Shown in pieces: positions 1 through 7,069 of a stretch of DNA of 42,837 bases (positions within the stretch are counted from its first letter, which is position 1; each line of letters begins with the position of its first letter). The stretch comes from Pseudomonadota bacterium (lineage in GTDB: Bacteria; Pseudomonadota; Alphaproteobacteria; UBA9655). Under the pieces are notes generated by a model that was not told where the DNA came from, made no database searches, and saw nothing but the letters and a program-made list of their open reading frames with translations. The stretch spans positions 1 to 42,837 of the forward strand of contig JACPNY010000066.1 of assembly GCA_016185255.1 (NCBI GenBank), written 5' to 3'. The translations under genes and the position numbers were made by a program.

Positions 1-1
1 C

Positions 2-553
2 ATTGAAAACAAAGGAAACATCTCTTCTAAAAAACGTAAATATAACCAAGAGAAAGGCCGACTACTTTATACCTCTTCAACTCTTTGGGAAAGGCGTATT
101 CAGGAAGCGAGAGAGAAGTTTAAACATAAGGACGAAGAGACAAAAAGAGAAGGTGTGCGAGATATTAAGGAGTTGATTGAAAGTCACTCCGCACGCATTG
201 ATGAGATATTACCTCAGTTGTTGCACCGACAAGAAAACTCTCAGCTTACCCTTTCGTCAGACAAATTTTTTAGCGACGACCCTTACATTAAAAGTGCTTT
301 GTTAATGGCAAGAGATGACAAAAATATTCCTCTTGCAACGCGTCTTCGTATTGCGACAGCCTATTCCTCCTATGATCCAAGAGGATTCGATCATTTTGCT
401 GCCTTGCTTTCGGAAATCGGAGAGGATGCTCACATTAGACAAGAAGCCATTGCGCTTTTTAAGAAACTTAAAATAGGAGGGAGCTCTGATGAGATCATTT
501 TTAAGGAAGTGTGTGAAGAATGTCTCGGCCTCCTTTCTGATGAAACTAATTGA
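2..553 (+). CDS. C-terminal part of an unidentified protein (cut by window edge)
   Basis: The frame is open from the first bases of the window, so this is the 3' part of a longer gene and the true start lies outside. The visible 183 residues begin with a basic, Lys/Arg/Glu-rich stretch (about residues 1-60, probably helical). A more ordinary mixed helical region follows and ends in LGLLSDETN. A GTG at 155 could serve as an internal start, but coding character continues upstream of it. No signal peptide or membrane segment is seen in the visible part. The family is not recognised; the charged N-terminal stretch could bind nucleic acid or be a linker. No function is assigned. Confidence 0.6.
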   Translation: MENKGNISSKKRKYNQEKGRLLYTSSTLWERRIQEAREKFKHKDEETKREGVRDIKELIESHSARIDEILPQLLHRQENSQLTLSSDKFFSDDPYIKSALLMARDDKNIPLATRLRIATAYSSYDPRGFDHFAALLSEIGEDAHIRQEAIALFKKLKIGGSSDEIIFKEVCEECLGLLSDETN

Positions 554-666
554 TATGATAAGAGGCAATATAACATGGGTTAACTTGTGCTCAAAAGCTC
601 CTCCTCTTGACATCAAGTTTGTCTAATGCAATGACACTCTTATCCTCCATATAAGGGGCAACCCAA

Positions 667-1800
667 GTGACCCATCTCTTAGACAACAAGAAAATTTTAT
701 ATTTTATCGCAGACGATGAGTTTTTTTGCGGTCATTTGTTTGATTTAGCTCTTGCAGCTCAAAAGGAAGGAGCTGATGTTGGGGTTATAACGCGCGTCTC
801 GCGTCACGGGGATACCATCCAAAAGGCAGGGATCAAGCTGATTCCTCTTCATACCCTGCACCGCTCAAAAATAAATTTTTTCAATGAAGGGTGCGTCTTT
901 AAACAATTGCTGTCAGTGTTTTTAAAAGAAAAGCCAGCGGTTGTTCACAATATTGGCATGAAACCTATTTTGTACGGGAGCTTGATGGCGTCCCTTGCGG
1001 GTATACCTAAAATTGTCAATAGCTTCACAGGCCTTGGCTTTATGTTCACTCATGATACGCCCAACACTCGTTTGAAAAGGAAAATTTTTACCACCCTATT
1101 TAAGCTTTTGGCCAAGAATAAAAGTATGGTTTCCATTGTTCAGAACAAGGATGATTTTAAAATTTTTCAAACCCTGAAACTGACTCCTCCCTCTCGGCTT
1201 TTTTTGATTCGGGGATGTGGTGTGGATCCTCAGGTTTTTAAAGCTACGCCTGAGCCTGAGACGGCATCGGGAGTACGAGTGGCTTTTGTGGCACGGATGC
1301 TGAAAGACAAGGGTGTTGTTGAGCTGATCGAGGCCATTCGGATTTTAAAAGAAAAAGGTGTGTCGGCCCACTTTTTGTTCTATGGGACGGTTGACCCCCA
1401 AAACCCCTCCTCTCTCTCAAAGGAAGATTTGAATGCATGGCACAGGGAAGGATTAATCGATTGGCAAGGGCATTGTGAGCATATGGCAGAGGCCTATAAA
1501 AACGTTCATATGGTCGTGCTTCCTTCGTACCGAGAGGGGCTTCCCAAAAGTCTTCTGGAAGCCGCTTCTTGCGGACGAGTCATTGTGGCAACGGATGTGC
1601 CGGGATGCCGAGAAATTGTGGAACACGGAGTGAATGGCTTTTTAGTTCCTCCACAAGATCCTGTTGCCCTTGCCAATGCCTTAGAAAAACTCATTAATGA
1701 TTCTGCTTTAAGAAAGTCTATGGGACAGGCAGGACGGAAAATGGTTGAGGATCATTTTTCATTGGAGAAAGTGAATGCTGAGACGATGAAGTGTTACTAA
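667..1800 (+). CDS. GT4-family glycosyltransferase
   Basis: A 377-residue retaining glycosyltransferase of the GT-B fold that should move a sugar from a nucleotide-sugar donor to a cell-envelope glycan or lipid. The N-terminal Rossmann half (about 1-180) resembles the glycosyltransferase-4-like domain. The C-terminal half (about 200-370) is a Glycos_transf_1 domain with the family's EX7E signature in REGLPKSLLEA (about residues 289-299) and the glycine-rich stretches CREIVEHGVNGFLVPP. The start is GTG 667, with AGGGG about 10 bases upstream; there is no better ATG. It stands alone, with no other polysaccharide genes nearby, so donor and acceptor cannot be told. A bidirectional hairpin follows it. 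Confidence 0.85.
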   Translation: MTHLLDNKKILYFIADDEFFCGHLFDLALAAQKEGADVGVITRVSRHGDTIQKAGIKLIPLHTLHRSKINFFNEGCVFKQLLSVFLKEKPAVVHNIGMKPILYGSLMASLAGIPKIVNSFTGLGFMFTHDTPNTRLKRKIFTTLFKLLAKNKSMVSIVQNKDDFKIFQTLKLTPPSRLFLIRGCGVDPQVFKATPEPETASGVRVAFVARMLKDKGVVELIEAIRILKEKGVSAHFLFYGTVDPQNPSSLSKEDLNAWHREGLIDWQGHCEHMAEAYKNVHMVVLPSYREGLPKSLLEAASCGRVIVATDVPGCREIVEHGVNGFLVPPQDPVALANALEKLINDSALRKSMGQAGRKMVEDHFSLEKVNAETMKCY

Positions 1801-1837
1801 AGGGATTATTTTTGAAACATCTTTCAGTCGTTCAACG

Positions 1838-1873
1838 TCCTGCGTTCCCTAGCATTAAGCAAGGGTCGCAGGA
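1838..1873. terminator. Hairpin between convergent genes
   Basis: An inverted repeat pairs TCCTGCG plus CCCT (1838-1850) with AGGG plus CGCAGGA (1862-1873) around an 11-nt loop. It lies between the 3' ends of the glycosyltransferase (+) and the Cys-rich gene (-). It probably ends both transcripts, although no long T-tract follows on either strand. Confidence 0.5.
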
Positions 1874-1898
1874 TAGAGTATGAACATAGTTTAACTTA

Positions 1899-2327
1899 TT
1901 ATTGTGCGCTTGAAGGAGGAAGGCAGTTTGCATCAGAATTAATTGTTTTAGTCATGTAGGTGGCAAGTGCTGCTACTGCTTGACCTTTACATTGTGTGGT
2001 AGAACAGTTATTGAAGCTGCTCGCAAATGTATTCGTAAAATAATTCGTGGCACACTCTTGATAGACTAATGTTGTAAATGATTGGTTCTTTGTGTTTGGA
2101 TCGCAGTTGCCCACATAAGATTGGGAGAGGCATGTTCCAAGAGTATTTATGGCAGCTTGACATGAATTGGTGGCTAAGCAAGCTAGAGACAAGTTAAAGG
2201 TATTGACGCAATTGACAGCACATTGTTGCTCTATGATCGCCTGAGCGTGTCCCTCTCCTTCAATTGACGCTAAGAAAATAGAAGTAGCAAACGCAATTTT
2301 GTTAAGATTTTTAGTAATTTTTGTCAT
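1899..2327 (-). CDS. Exported cysteine-rich protein, unknown function
   Basis: A 142-residue protein with a clear Sec-type signal peptide: basic MTKITKN start, hydrophobic core, then GHAQA as the likely cleavage site near residue 29. The mature part has ten cysteines, an even number, which suits disulfide bonding in the periplasm or outside the cell. It is also rich in Asn, Thr and Ser. ATG 2327 is preferred over the in-frame ATG at 2339 because GGAGAC sits just upstream of it. No domain is recognised. It belongs to a loose set of small exported Cys-containing proteins found throughout the window (15124, 15634, 16111, 27766), with which it shares style rather than clear sequence. Confidence 0.7.
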   Translation of the reverse strand: MTKITKNLNKIAFATSIFLASIEGEGHAQAIIEQQCAVNCVNTFNLSLACLATNSCQAAINTLGTCLSQSYVGNCDPNTKNQSFTTLVYQECATNYFTNTFASSFNNCSTTQCKGQAVAALATYMTKTINSDANCLPPSSAQ

Positions 2328-2440
2328 GATTGTCTCCATGGGTCAGGGTTTTGGTACCCTTCAGTCATAGAGAAAAAGAGTTAACTTTCCGTAAAAACCT
2401 CAGGGCCATTTCGTGAAAACTTTGCAAGGAAATTAGACTC

Positions 2441-2471
2441 TTTCACCTCTCCCACAAGGGGAGAGGTGAAA
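2441..2471. repeat. Palindromic repeat, CACCTCTCCC family (copy 1)
   Basis: A perfect 13-bp stem (TTTCACCTCTCCC with GGGAGAGGTGAAA) closes over a 5-nt loop. A related hairpin with similar AT-rich sequence before it lies at 24219-24245, so this is a dispersed REP-like element, not a gene-specific terminator. No T-tract follows. Confidence 0.7.
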
Positions 2472-2530
2472 TCCTGTGAGTTTACGCTCGAAGCTTTCCA
2501 GTGCTGTTAAGAAAAAAGTCTAATTTTTCC

Positions 2531-2559
2531 TGGACAAATGCGCCAATTGCTGTTATTAT
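2531..2559 (+). promoter_or_regulatory. Promoter of the RES/Xre toxin-antitoxin operon
   Basis: TGGACA (2531-2536) and TATTAT (2554-2559) are separated by 17 bases. Each box matches the sigma-70 consensus at five of six positions. The transcript would start about 17 bases before the antitoxin ATG. Confidence 0.7.
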
Positions 2560-2573
2560 ATAAGCAAATGGCG
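2541..2573. promoter_or_regulatory. Operator-like inverted repeat over the -10 box
   Basis: CGCCAATTGCT (2541-2551) and AGCAAATGGCG (2563-2573) form an inverted repeat with one mismatch per arm, centred on the -10 box. This is the expected place for autorepression by the Xre-type antitoxin; binding is inferred. Confidence 0.6.
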
Positions 2574-2582
2574 GAGGATTAA

Positions 2583-3008
2583 ATGCAAACACAAGCAGTG
2601 GTTAGAGATTTGGGAGGAAAGGCGGTCTTCCATAAACAGGTGTCTTCAGATGTGGAGTTGGTGAACATCGTTCATGCGGGCTTACCCTTTGATTCTTTGG
2701 AATATGTTCTGAAAGAACAAATCCTCTCGAAAGAAGAAGTCTTAAAACTTGTTACCACGCAGAGATCTTGGGATCGGCGGAAAGCTTCAAATAAACTATC
2801 AGAGGATGAATCAGATAAACTTGTGCGATTTCTAAGGATTCGTGCTTTTGCTCACCAAATTCTTGGGGATGAGGATGCGGAGCATTGGTTAAGAACACCA
2901 AACCCTCTTTTGGAAGATAAAAAGCCCATTGAGTTGTTGGATTCAGACATAGGCACCCATCTTGTTGAATCCTTAATTGGCCGCATCGCTTATGGAATCA
3001 TTCATTAA
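2583..3008 (+). CDS. Xre/MbcA/ParS-family antitoxin
   Basis: A 141-residue antitoxin of a type II RES-Xre module. The middle (about 45-85) is the helical Xre-like segment. The C-terminal third (about 90-140) fits the DUF2384 toxin-binding domain, with its pattern of an Ala-rich helix, WL, PNPLL, a P..LL.SDIG stretch and a final hydrophobic helix ending IAYGIIH. It should bind and silence the RES toxin and repress its own promoter. Its TAA overlaps the toxin ATG by one base (TAATG), indicating translational coupling. The start is ATG 2583 with GGAGG upstream. Confidence 0.85.
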   Translation: MQTQAVVRDLGGKAVFHKQVSSDVELVNIVHAGLPFDSLEYVLKEQILSKEEVLKLVTTQRSWDRRKASNKLSEDESDKLVRFLRIRAFAHQILGDEDAEHWLRTPNPLLEDKKPIELLDSDIGTHLVESLIGRIAYGIIH

Positions 3009-3448
3009 TGCATGTGTGGCGGTTGTGCAAAGCAGAGCATGAAGATCTCTCTGGAACAGGCGCTTTTATCTATGGAGGCCGATGGAATTCCGAAGGGCAT
3101 AACGTTGTTTATACAGCCTCTCACCTATCCCTCGCGTGTTTAGAAAGTTTGGTTGGGTTACCCCAGCTTAGGATTCCAAAAGGATTCATTTTTTTAAAAA
3201 TATATGTGCCCCCTGAAACAGATGTGATTGAATTTAAAGGAGATCTCAGCCAGATAAAGAAGAGAGACTATTGTCAGAAAATAGGAAATGCTTGGCTTGA
3301 ACAAGGGAGTTCGGCAATTTTAGTGGTGCCCTCCGTTATTATTCCCCAGGAAAATAATGTTCTTATTAACCCGCGTCATCCGGATGCCCAGAGGCTCAAA
3401 GTTTTAGAAAAATCTAACTTTGACTTTGATCCAAGGCTGTTAAGGTAG
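3008..3448 (+). CDS. RES-domain toxin
   Basis: A 146-residue RES-domain protein. Characterised relatives (MbcT, Res) destroy NAD+, and their active sites use the conserved Arg, Glu and Ser that name the family. Visible family features are the N-terminal WRLCKAEH, the GGRWNSEGHNVVYTA block (about 25-40) and SLACLESL soon after. The length is normal and the frame is intact, so it may be active. It is coupled to the upstream antitoxin gene by a one-base overlap. Confidence 0.88.
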   Translation: MHVWRLCKAEHEDLSGTGAFIYGGRWNSEGHNVVYTASHLSLACLESLVGLPQLRIPKGFIFLKIYVPPETDVIEFKGDLSQIKKRDYCQKIGNAWLEQGSSAILVVPSVIIPQENNVLINPRHPDAQRLKVLEKSNFDFDPRLLR

Positions 3449-3565
3449 GATTCTTCTTTATAAAAAACAAACCGTACTCGGTATGGTTACGTGGAAAAGG
3501 TCTGGTTGTTAATCCGTTAAAAATTTGATAGACTTCTCTTTAATAATAAAAAAAGGAGGCATTTT

Positions 3566-4090
3566 ATGACCCTATCATCTCTTTCTAAAATGGCGGGAGG
3601 TGCCTTTATTATTTTAGGCATCATCTCAATTGCTTACCCCTTTTATAGCTCTTTAGGCGTGGAAATTCTTTTTGGGGCGCTCTTCTTTGTGGGAGGGATT
3701 TTCCAGCTTTTTGCTGCTTTTGAAGAAAAACAACGAAAAAATATTCTTTGGGATTTTTGTATTGGGGTTCTTTATCTCATCGCGGGGGTTTATTTGCTGA
3801 GCCATCCTGTGGGAGGGCTTTTATCCCTGACAATGGTTCTTATTATTCTTTTTTATATCCAAGGGTTTTTGACAATTTTTTCTGGGTTTTCACAACACCT
3901 TAGAGGACAGCAACGGTTCTGGGTTATTCTAAGTGGTCTTTTAACCTTAGGAATTGCAAGCATTCTTCTTTTTGCTTACCCCATTAGTGGCTTATGGGCG
4001 CTGGGGCTTCTGATAGGAGTTAACCTGCTTTTCTTTGGAATTTCCATCTTATGCGTAAGCTGTGTCTTGCCTGAGTCGGGTAAGAAGTAA
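3566..4090 (+). CDS. HdeD-family (DUF308) membrane protein
   Basis: A 174-residue inner-membrane protein with about six hydrophobic segments arranged as three hairpin pairs, the layout of the HdeD/DUF308 family. The enterobacterial member is associated with acid resistance at high cell density; what it does here is unknown. A strong AAGGAGG site precedes ATG 3566. It stands alone, convergent with the NUDIX gene, and only 12 bases separate their 3' ends. Confidence 0.8.
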   Translation: MTLSSLSKMAGGAFIILGIISIAYPFYSSLGVEILFGALFFVGGIFQLFAAFEEKQRKNILWDFCIGVLYLIAGVYLLSHPVGGLLSLTMVLIILFYIQGFLTIFSGFSQHLRGQQRFWVILSGLLTLGIASILLFAYPISGLWALGLLIGVNLLFFGISILCVSCVLPESGKK

Positions 4091-4102
4091 GAAGAAATTT
4101 CC

Positions 4103-4549
4103 TTACCACACATCCCTTATGGGATGATGTCCTAAATATTCGTCCAGGCGCCTTTTGGTGCCTGGCGACATATCTGGGGGGAGAGCCTCCAAGGAAAACC
4201 ACTTGGCTTCCAAAATTTCTCGAGATTTCACCTCTTTTCTTGTAAAATCTGTGCAGAGATAAAGGGCAACGTAATCGTCTCTTTTGTAACATTTGTTATG
4301 ATAAAACCCGAAAAAAGTTGGCGTTTGCGAAGGTGTTATACCCACTTCTTCTTGCAATTCGCGCCTTACCGCTTGGAGGGGAGATTCGCCCTTATCTATG
4401 CCTCCGCCAATGGTGTACCAGCCAGGCGTGTAGGTGTGTTTCACCAATAAAATTTTGTTATCTTGAACGACAAGAGCACGCGCCCCCACTGTTTTGCGAG
4501 AAAACAGAGAGAGAAAAAAGTTTTTGAGGGTCCAGAGGAAGTGGATCAT
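4103..4549 (-). CDS. NUDIX hydrolase
   Basis: A 148-residue NUDIX hydrolase. The NUDIX box is complete: GGIDKGESPLQAVRREL followed by QEEVGI (about residues 49-71), matching GX5EX7REUXEEXGU with its metal-binding glutamates. The short hydrophobic start (IHFLWTLKNFFLSLF) may tie it to the membrane. The substrate is a nucleoside diphosphate linked to X and cannot be told from sequence. ATG 4549 has AAAGGA upstream. Confidence 0.88.
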   Translation of the reverse strand: MIHFLWTLKNFFLSLFSRKTVGARALVVQDNKILLVKHTYTPGWYTIGGGIDKGESPLQAVRRELQEEVGITPSQTPTFFGFYHNKCYKRDDYVALYLCTDFTRKEVKSREILEAKWFSLEALPPDMSPGTKRRLDEYLGHHPIRDVW

Positions 4550-4602
4550 GGGGTGTTCCTTTGAGAGAGAGTAATATTAAGTATGGAGGAGACTCCCTCT
4601 TT

Positions 4603-4667
4603 TGTCATCCTCGAGCTAGAAGCTCTTGATTTTCAAAGAAAATCTTAGAGCTGCTTCATCGAGGATC
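4603..4667. repeat. Palindromic repeat, GATCC-CGATGAAG family (copy 1, inverted)
   Basis: A 65-nt imperfect palindrome. Its reverse complement starts GATCCTCGATGAAG, has TTTTCTTTGAAAA at the centre and ends CTAGCTCGAGGATGACA. It is the inverted partner of copy 2 at 4696-4762, giving a head-to-head pair like bacterial BIMEs. Confidence 0.8.
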
Positions 4668-4695
4668 TTCTCTCAACAGCTCGAAGCTCAACCTA

Positions 4696-4762
4696 GATCC
4701 CCGATGAAGTAATGCTAATGTTTTTCTTTGAAAAACAAAACATTACTAGCTCGGGGATGACA
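4696..4762. repeat. Palindromic repeat, GATCC-CGATGAAG family (copy 2)
   Basis: A 67-nt imperfect palindrome, GATCCCCGATGAAG to CTCGGGGATGACA, with the same TTTTTCTTTGAAAA centre as copy 1 but changed stem bases that keep pairing. That pattern suggests the fold is conserved. It lies between the NUDIX gene and the tRNA gene. Confidence 0.8.
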
Positions 4763-4826
4763 AACCAGGAGATAACTGAGAAGCCTCCTTATGGCTTGCC
4801 AGCCGAAGCTGCGGAGCAGCGAAGGC

Positions 4827-4916
4827 TGGCGGAGGAGGTGGGATTCGAACCCACGGTACGCTTACGCGCACAACGGTTTTCGAGACCGCCCCGTTCGACC
4901 GCTCCGGCACCCCTCC
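4827..4916 (-). tRNA. tRNA-Ser(CGA)
   Basis: A class II tRNA of 90 nt with an encoded CCA. The acceptor stem is GGAGGGG paired with CTCCTCC, the discriminator is G, and the T arm is GTGGGTTCGAATCCCAC. There is a long variable arm around GTGCGCGTAAGCGTAC, and the anticodon loop CTCGAAA gives anticodon CGA (reads UCG). The CCA end overlaps the stem of a GCCAGCC/GGCTGGC hairpin just downstream. Confidence 0.93.
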
Positions 4917-4923
4917 ATCTTAG

Positions 4924-5400
4924 CTATTGATAAATAACCTCAAGAACCTCGTATGACTTATGGCCTTTTCCTGGTGTTGTAATATCGCATGTATCTCCCA
5001 CTGACTTGCCAATTAAGGCGCGCGCCAGGGGGGAATTGATAGACAGCAATCCCTTTTTGATATCCGCTTCATCAATTCCTACGATTTGATAGGTAAAGCG
5101 GTCTTCCGTTTCATCATCAAGAAGGGTCACTTTTGCCCCAAATTTAATGTCTTTTCCAGACAGCTTTGAAACATCAATAACGTCTGCGCGCGCAATTTTA
5201 TCTTCCAGTTCCTTAATGCGTCCTTCAATAAATCCCTGTCGCTCACGGGCTGCGTGATATTCTGCGTTTTCTGATAGATCTCCGTGCTCGCGCGCCTCAG
5301 AAATCGCTTTAATGACCGCATGGCGATCCACATGCTTAAGGTGCTTGAGTTCTTCTTGAAGGTGCTCAAGACCTCCAGCTGTCATTGGTAATTTTTCCAT
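4924..5400 (-). CDS. greA: Transcription elongation factor GreA
   Basis: A full-length 158-residue GreA, which enters the RNA polymerase secondary channel and stimulates cleavage of the backtracked transcript. The N-terminal coiled-coil domain carries the family block around [18 protein letters not shown] (about 34-51), with the acidic tip Asp and Glu. The C-terminal FKBP-like domain follows, with [14 protein letters not shown] near the end. ATG 5400 fits the usual GreA start better than the TTG just upstream. It sits directly upstream of the tRNA-Ser on the same strand, with 7 bases between them. Confidence 0.95.
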   Translation of the reverse strand: MEKLPMTAGGLEHLQEELKHLKHVDRHAVIKAISEAREHGDLSENAEYHAARERQGFIEGRIKELEDKIARADVIDVSKLSGKDIKFGAKVTLLDDETEDRFTYQIVGIDEADIKKGLLSINSPLARALIGKSVGDTCDITTPGKGHKSYEVLEVIYQ

Positions 5401-5495
5401 CAACTCAGCTCGTATTTTTAAGTTTCACGAGAAGTGTAGCATAAGCTTTAATGGATGCAAGAGAAGAGTCAGCAGAAGGGATGAAGAGCTTTATG

Positions 5496-5510
5496 TTAAT
5501 AAAACTTTAA
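5496..5510. promoter_or_regulatory. TTAA-N7-TTAA motif (CtrA consensus)
   Basis: TTAA at 5496-5499 and 5507-5510 are spaced by seven bases, upstream of greA (-) and of the TPP-riboswitch transcript (+). It matches the CtrA consensus exactly. On its own it could be chance. Confidence 0.35.
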
Positions 5511-5565
5511 GATTGTGGAGATTAGACTTAGACAACCAGCAGAAAAAAACCAAAAATAAAGGACC

Positions 5566-5594
5566 TTGACGAAAGATCAAATGCGATCGATAGT
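5566..5594 (+). promoter_or_regulatory. Promoter of the TPP-riboswitch transcript
   Basis: TTGACG (5566-5571), 17 bases, then GATAGT (5589-5594). Transcription would begin about where the TPP aptamer begins, which supports the assignment. Confidence 0.6.
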
Positions 5595-5599
5595 TCTTC

Positions 5600-5677
5600 T
5601 ATCACCAGGGGTGCCATTGTTGATGGCTGAGAAAAACCCTTAGAACCTGATCTGGACTATACCAGCGGAGGGAGTGT
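5600..5677 (+). promoter_or_regulatory. TPP riboswitch (THI element)
   Basis: All the conserved blocks of the thiamine-pyrophosphate aptamer appear in order: CCAGGGGTGCC (5605-5615), GGCTGAGA (5625-5632), ACCCTTAGAACCTGATC (5636-5652), and ATACCAGCGGAGGGA (5659-5673). Short CAC/GTG outer pairing closes P1. TPP binding should lower expression of the transporter 130 bases downstream. A 79-nt mobile palindrome lies between aptamer and gene, and an SD-masking hairpin lies just before the start codon. Confidence 0.92.
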
Positions 5678-5685
5678 GGGAAGAT

Positions 5686-5764
5686 CGTCATTGCGAGGAG
5701 CTTTGCTACGAAGCAACCCATTCCTTCTGGATTGCTTCGACCTCTACGAGGTCTCGCAACGACG
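5686..5764. repeat. Palindromic repeat, CGTCATTGCGAGGAG family (copy 1)
   Basis: A palindromic element from CGTCATTGCGAGGAG to CTCGCAACGACG, with inner GAAGCAACCCA and TGGATTGCTTCG arms. Other copies are at 17125-17211 and, as the two ends of a larger element, at 38674-38855. It is inserted inside the leader RNA, between the TPP aptamer and its gene. Confidence 0.85.
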
Positions 5765-5772
5765 AAAAAAGG

Positions 5773-5807
5773 CGCACCCTGGTGGTTAACATAGACCTGG
5801 AGGTGCG
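5773..5807 (+). promoter_or_regulatory. Shine-Dalgarno-masking hairpin (likely riboswitch expression platform)
   Basis: CGCACC (5773-5778) is complementary to GGTGCG (5802-5807), which overlaps the GGAGG ribosome site (5799-5803) of the transporter. Translation control by SD masking is the usual mechanism for proteobacterial TPP riboswitches; switching itself is inferred. Confidence 0.5.
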
Positions 5808-5809
5808 AT

Positions 5810-7069
5810 ATGCCCCGTAACTTAAACCAAAAAGATACATCCATCCTGATTGGGAATGCGTTAGATCATTATGACTCAGCCATCTATGGGTTTTTGGGTC
5901 CTATTTTAGCGCCTGTTTTTTTTCCGAACTATGAGCCAATCGTTCAGCTTATCCTCGTTTATAGTGTGTTAAGCACATCTCTTGTGACACGGCCAGTAGG
6001 GTCGTTCATTTTTGGGTTGATGGCTCGAAGGTATGGGCCCATCTCTGGCATGTCCTATTCCTTAATCGGTGTGTCTCTCTCAACAGTCTTCCTAGGATTT
6101 CTCCCCAGTTATGAGGATGTGGGGTGGTTGGCGCCTGCCGGTTTAATTCTTATCAGAATGGTGAAAGGAGTTTTTGCAGCAGGAGAGAGCACAATTGCAA
6201 AATTATATATTATGGAGAACAAAGCGTCGACGCATGCTTTGAAGGCATCTTACCTGTACCAAAGCTCTTCCATGTTGGGAACCATTTTGGCGTCAGGGGC
6301 TGTCACCCTTGTTCTCTCCTCCAACGATGAGGCTTGGCGCTTGTGCTTTTGGGTGGGGGGAATCACAGGATTGGTGGGGTATCTTTTGCGTCGATATTCG
6401 TCTTCTCCCACTGAAACAAAAGTGTTTGACTCTTATCAGCTGTCGAGTCTTGTGTCTTTGTGGCGTAACAGAACTAATATTCTATGTGTTGCCATGGGCA
6501 CAGGATTTGGGCATATGACAGGGACACTGCCCTTTGTTTTTATGAACAGCTTCGTTCCTCTTATCACCACAATTTCTTTCGAAACCATGATGATTCTGAA
6601 TACGGGGCTTCTTGCTTTTGATATGCTGTTGATTCCCCTTCTGGGGAGATTTACCCTCAGATATGAGGGCGTTAAAGTTATGGTTTTTGCTAGTATGGTT
6701 TTAACGATCAGTATTATTCCTTTGTTTGTGTTCCTTCCAGACGCGTCGTTGGGGTATGTGGTGTTCGTTCGGGTTTGGATTGTATTTTGGGGAGTTGCTT
6801 TCATGTGTCCTATGAATTTTTGGTTTAAAGGGCTGTTCTCTTCCTCTGAACGGTATCTTCTCGTTGGTATGGGAGGGGCCTTAGGAGCAACAACTCTTGG
6901 ACGTATGACAACGCCGCTTTGTTTATGGATATGGTACGCGAGCGGTGTCTCATTTGCACCCGCTGTTTATGTAGCGATCATCATGTGTCTAACAGCTTAT
7001 GTCATCTATGCAGCAAACCCAAAATTGTTTCACATGAAACAATTTATTCCACAGACAACTGGGGCGTGA
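5810..7069 (+). CDS. MFS transporter under TPP riboswitch, probable thiamine-compound importer
   Basis: A 419-residue major facilitator with about twelve membrane segments. It resembles the metabolite:H+ symporter (ProP-like) branch common in Rickettsiales: IGNALDHYDSAIYGFLGPIL opens TM1, and the TM2-3 loop holds TRPVGSFIFG and a short basic stretch. The upstream TPP riboswitch is the key clue. A transporter shut off by thiamine pyrophosphate most likely imports thiamine, its phosphate or a precursor; the substrate is inferred from regulation, since the fold alone would not suggest it. ATG 5810 follows CTGGAGG. Its 3' end overlaps the convergent exonuclease gene by 40 bases. Confidence 0.85.
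   Translation: MPRNLNQKDTSILIGNALDHYDSAIYGFLGPILAPVFFPNYEPIVQLILVYSVLSTSLVTRPVGSFIFGLMARRYGPISGMSYSLIGVSLSTVFLGFLPSYEDVGWLAPAGLILIRMVKGVFAAGESTIAKLYIMENKASTHALKASYLYQSSSMLGTILASGAVTLVLSSNDEAWRLCFWVGGITGLVGYLLRRYSSSPTETKVFDSYQLSSLVSLWRNRTNILCVAMGTGFGHMTGTLPFVFMNSFVPLITTISFETMMILNTGLLAFDMLLIPLLGRFTLRYEGVKVMVFASMVLTISIIPLFVFLPDASLGYVVFVRVWIVFWGVAFMCPMNFWFKGLFSSSERYLLVGMGGALGATTLGRMTTPLCLWIWYASGVSFAPAVYVAIIMCLTAYVIYAANPKLFHMKQFIPQTTGA

Noticed and set aside
4318..4527. Small + strand open frame
   Set aside because: It lies opposite the NUDIX gene, whose complete NUDIX box fixes the strand.
4827..4916. tRNA-Ser as the integration site of a mobile island
   Set aside because: No integrase gene and no second copy of the tRNA 3' end were found nearby.
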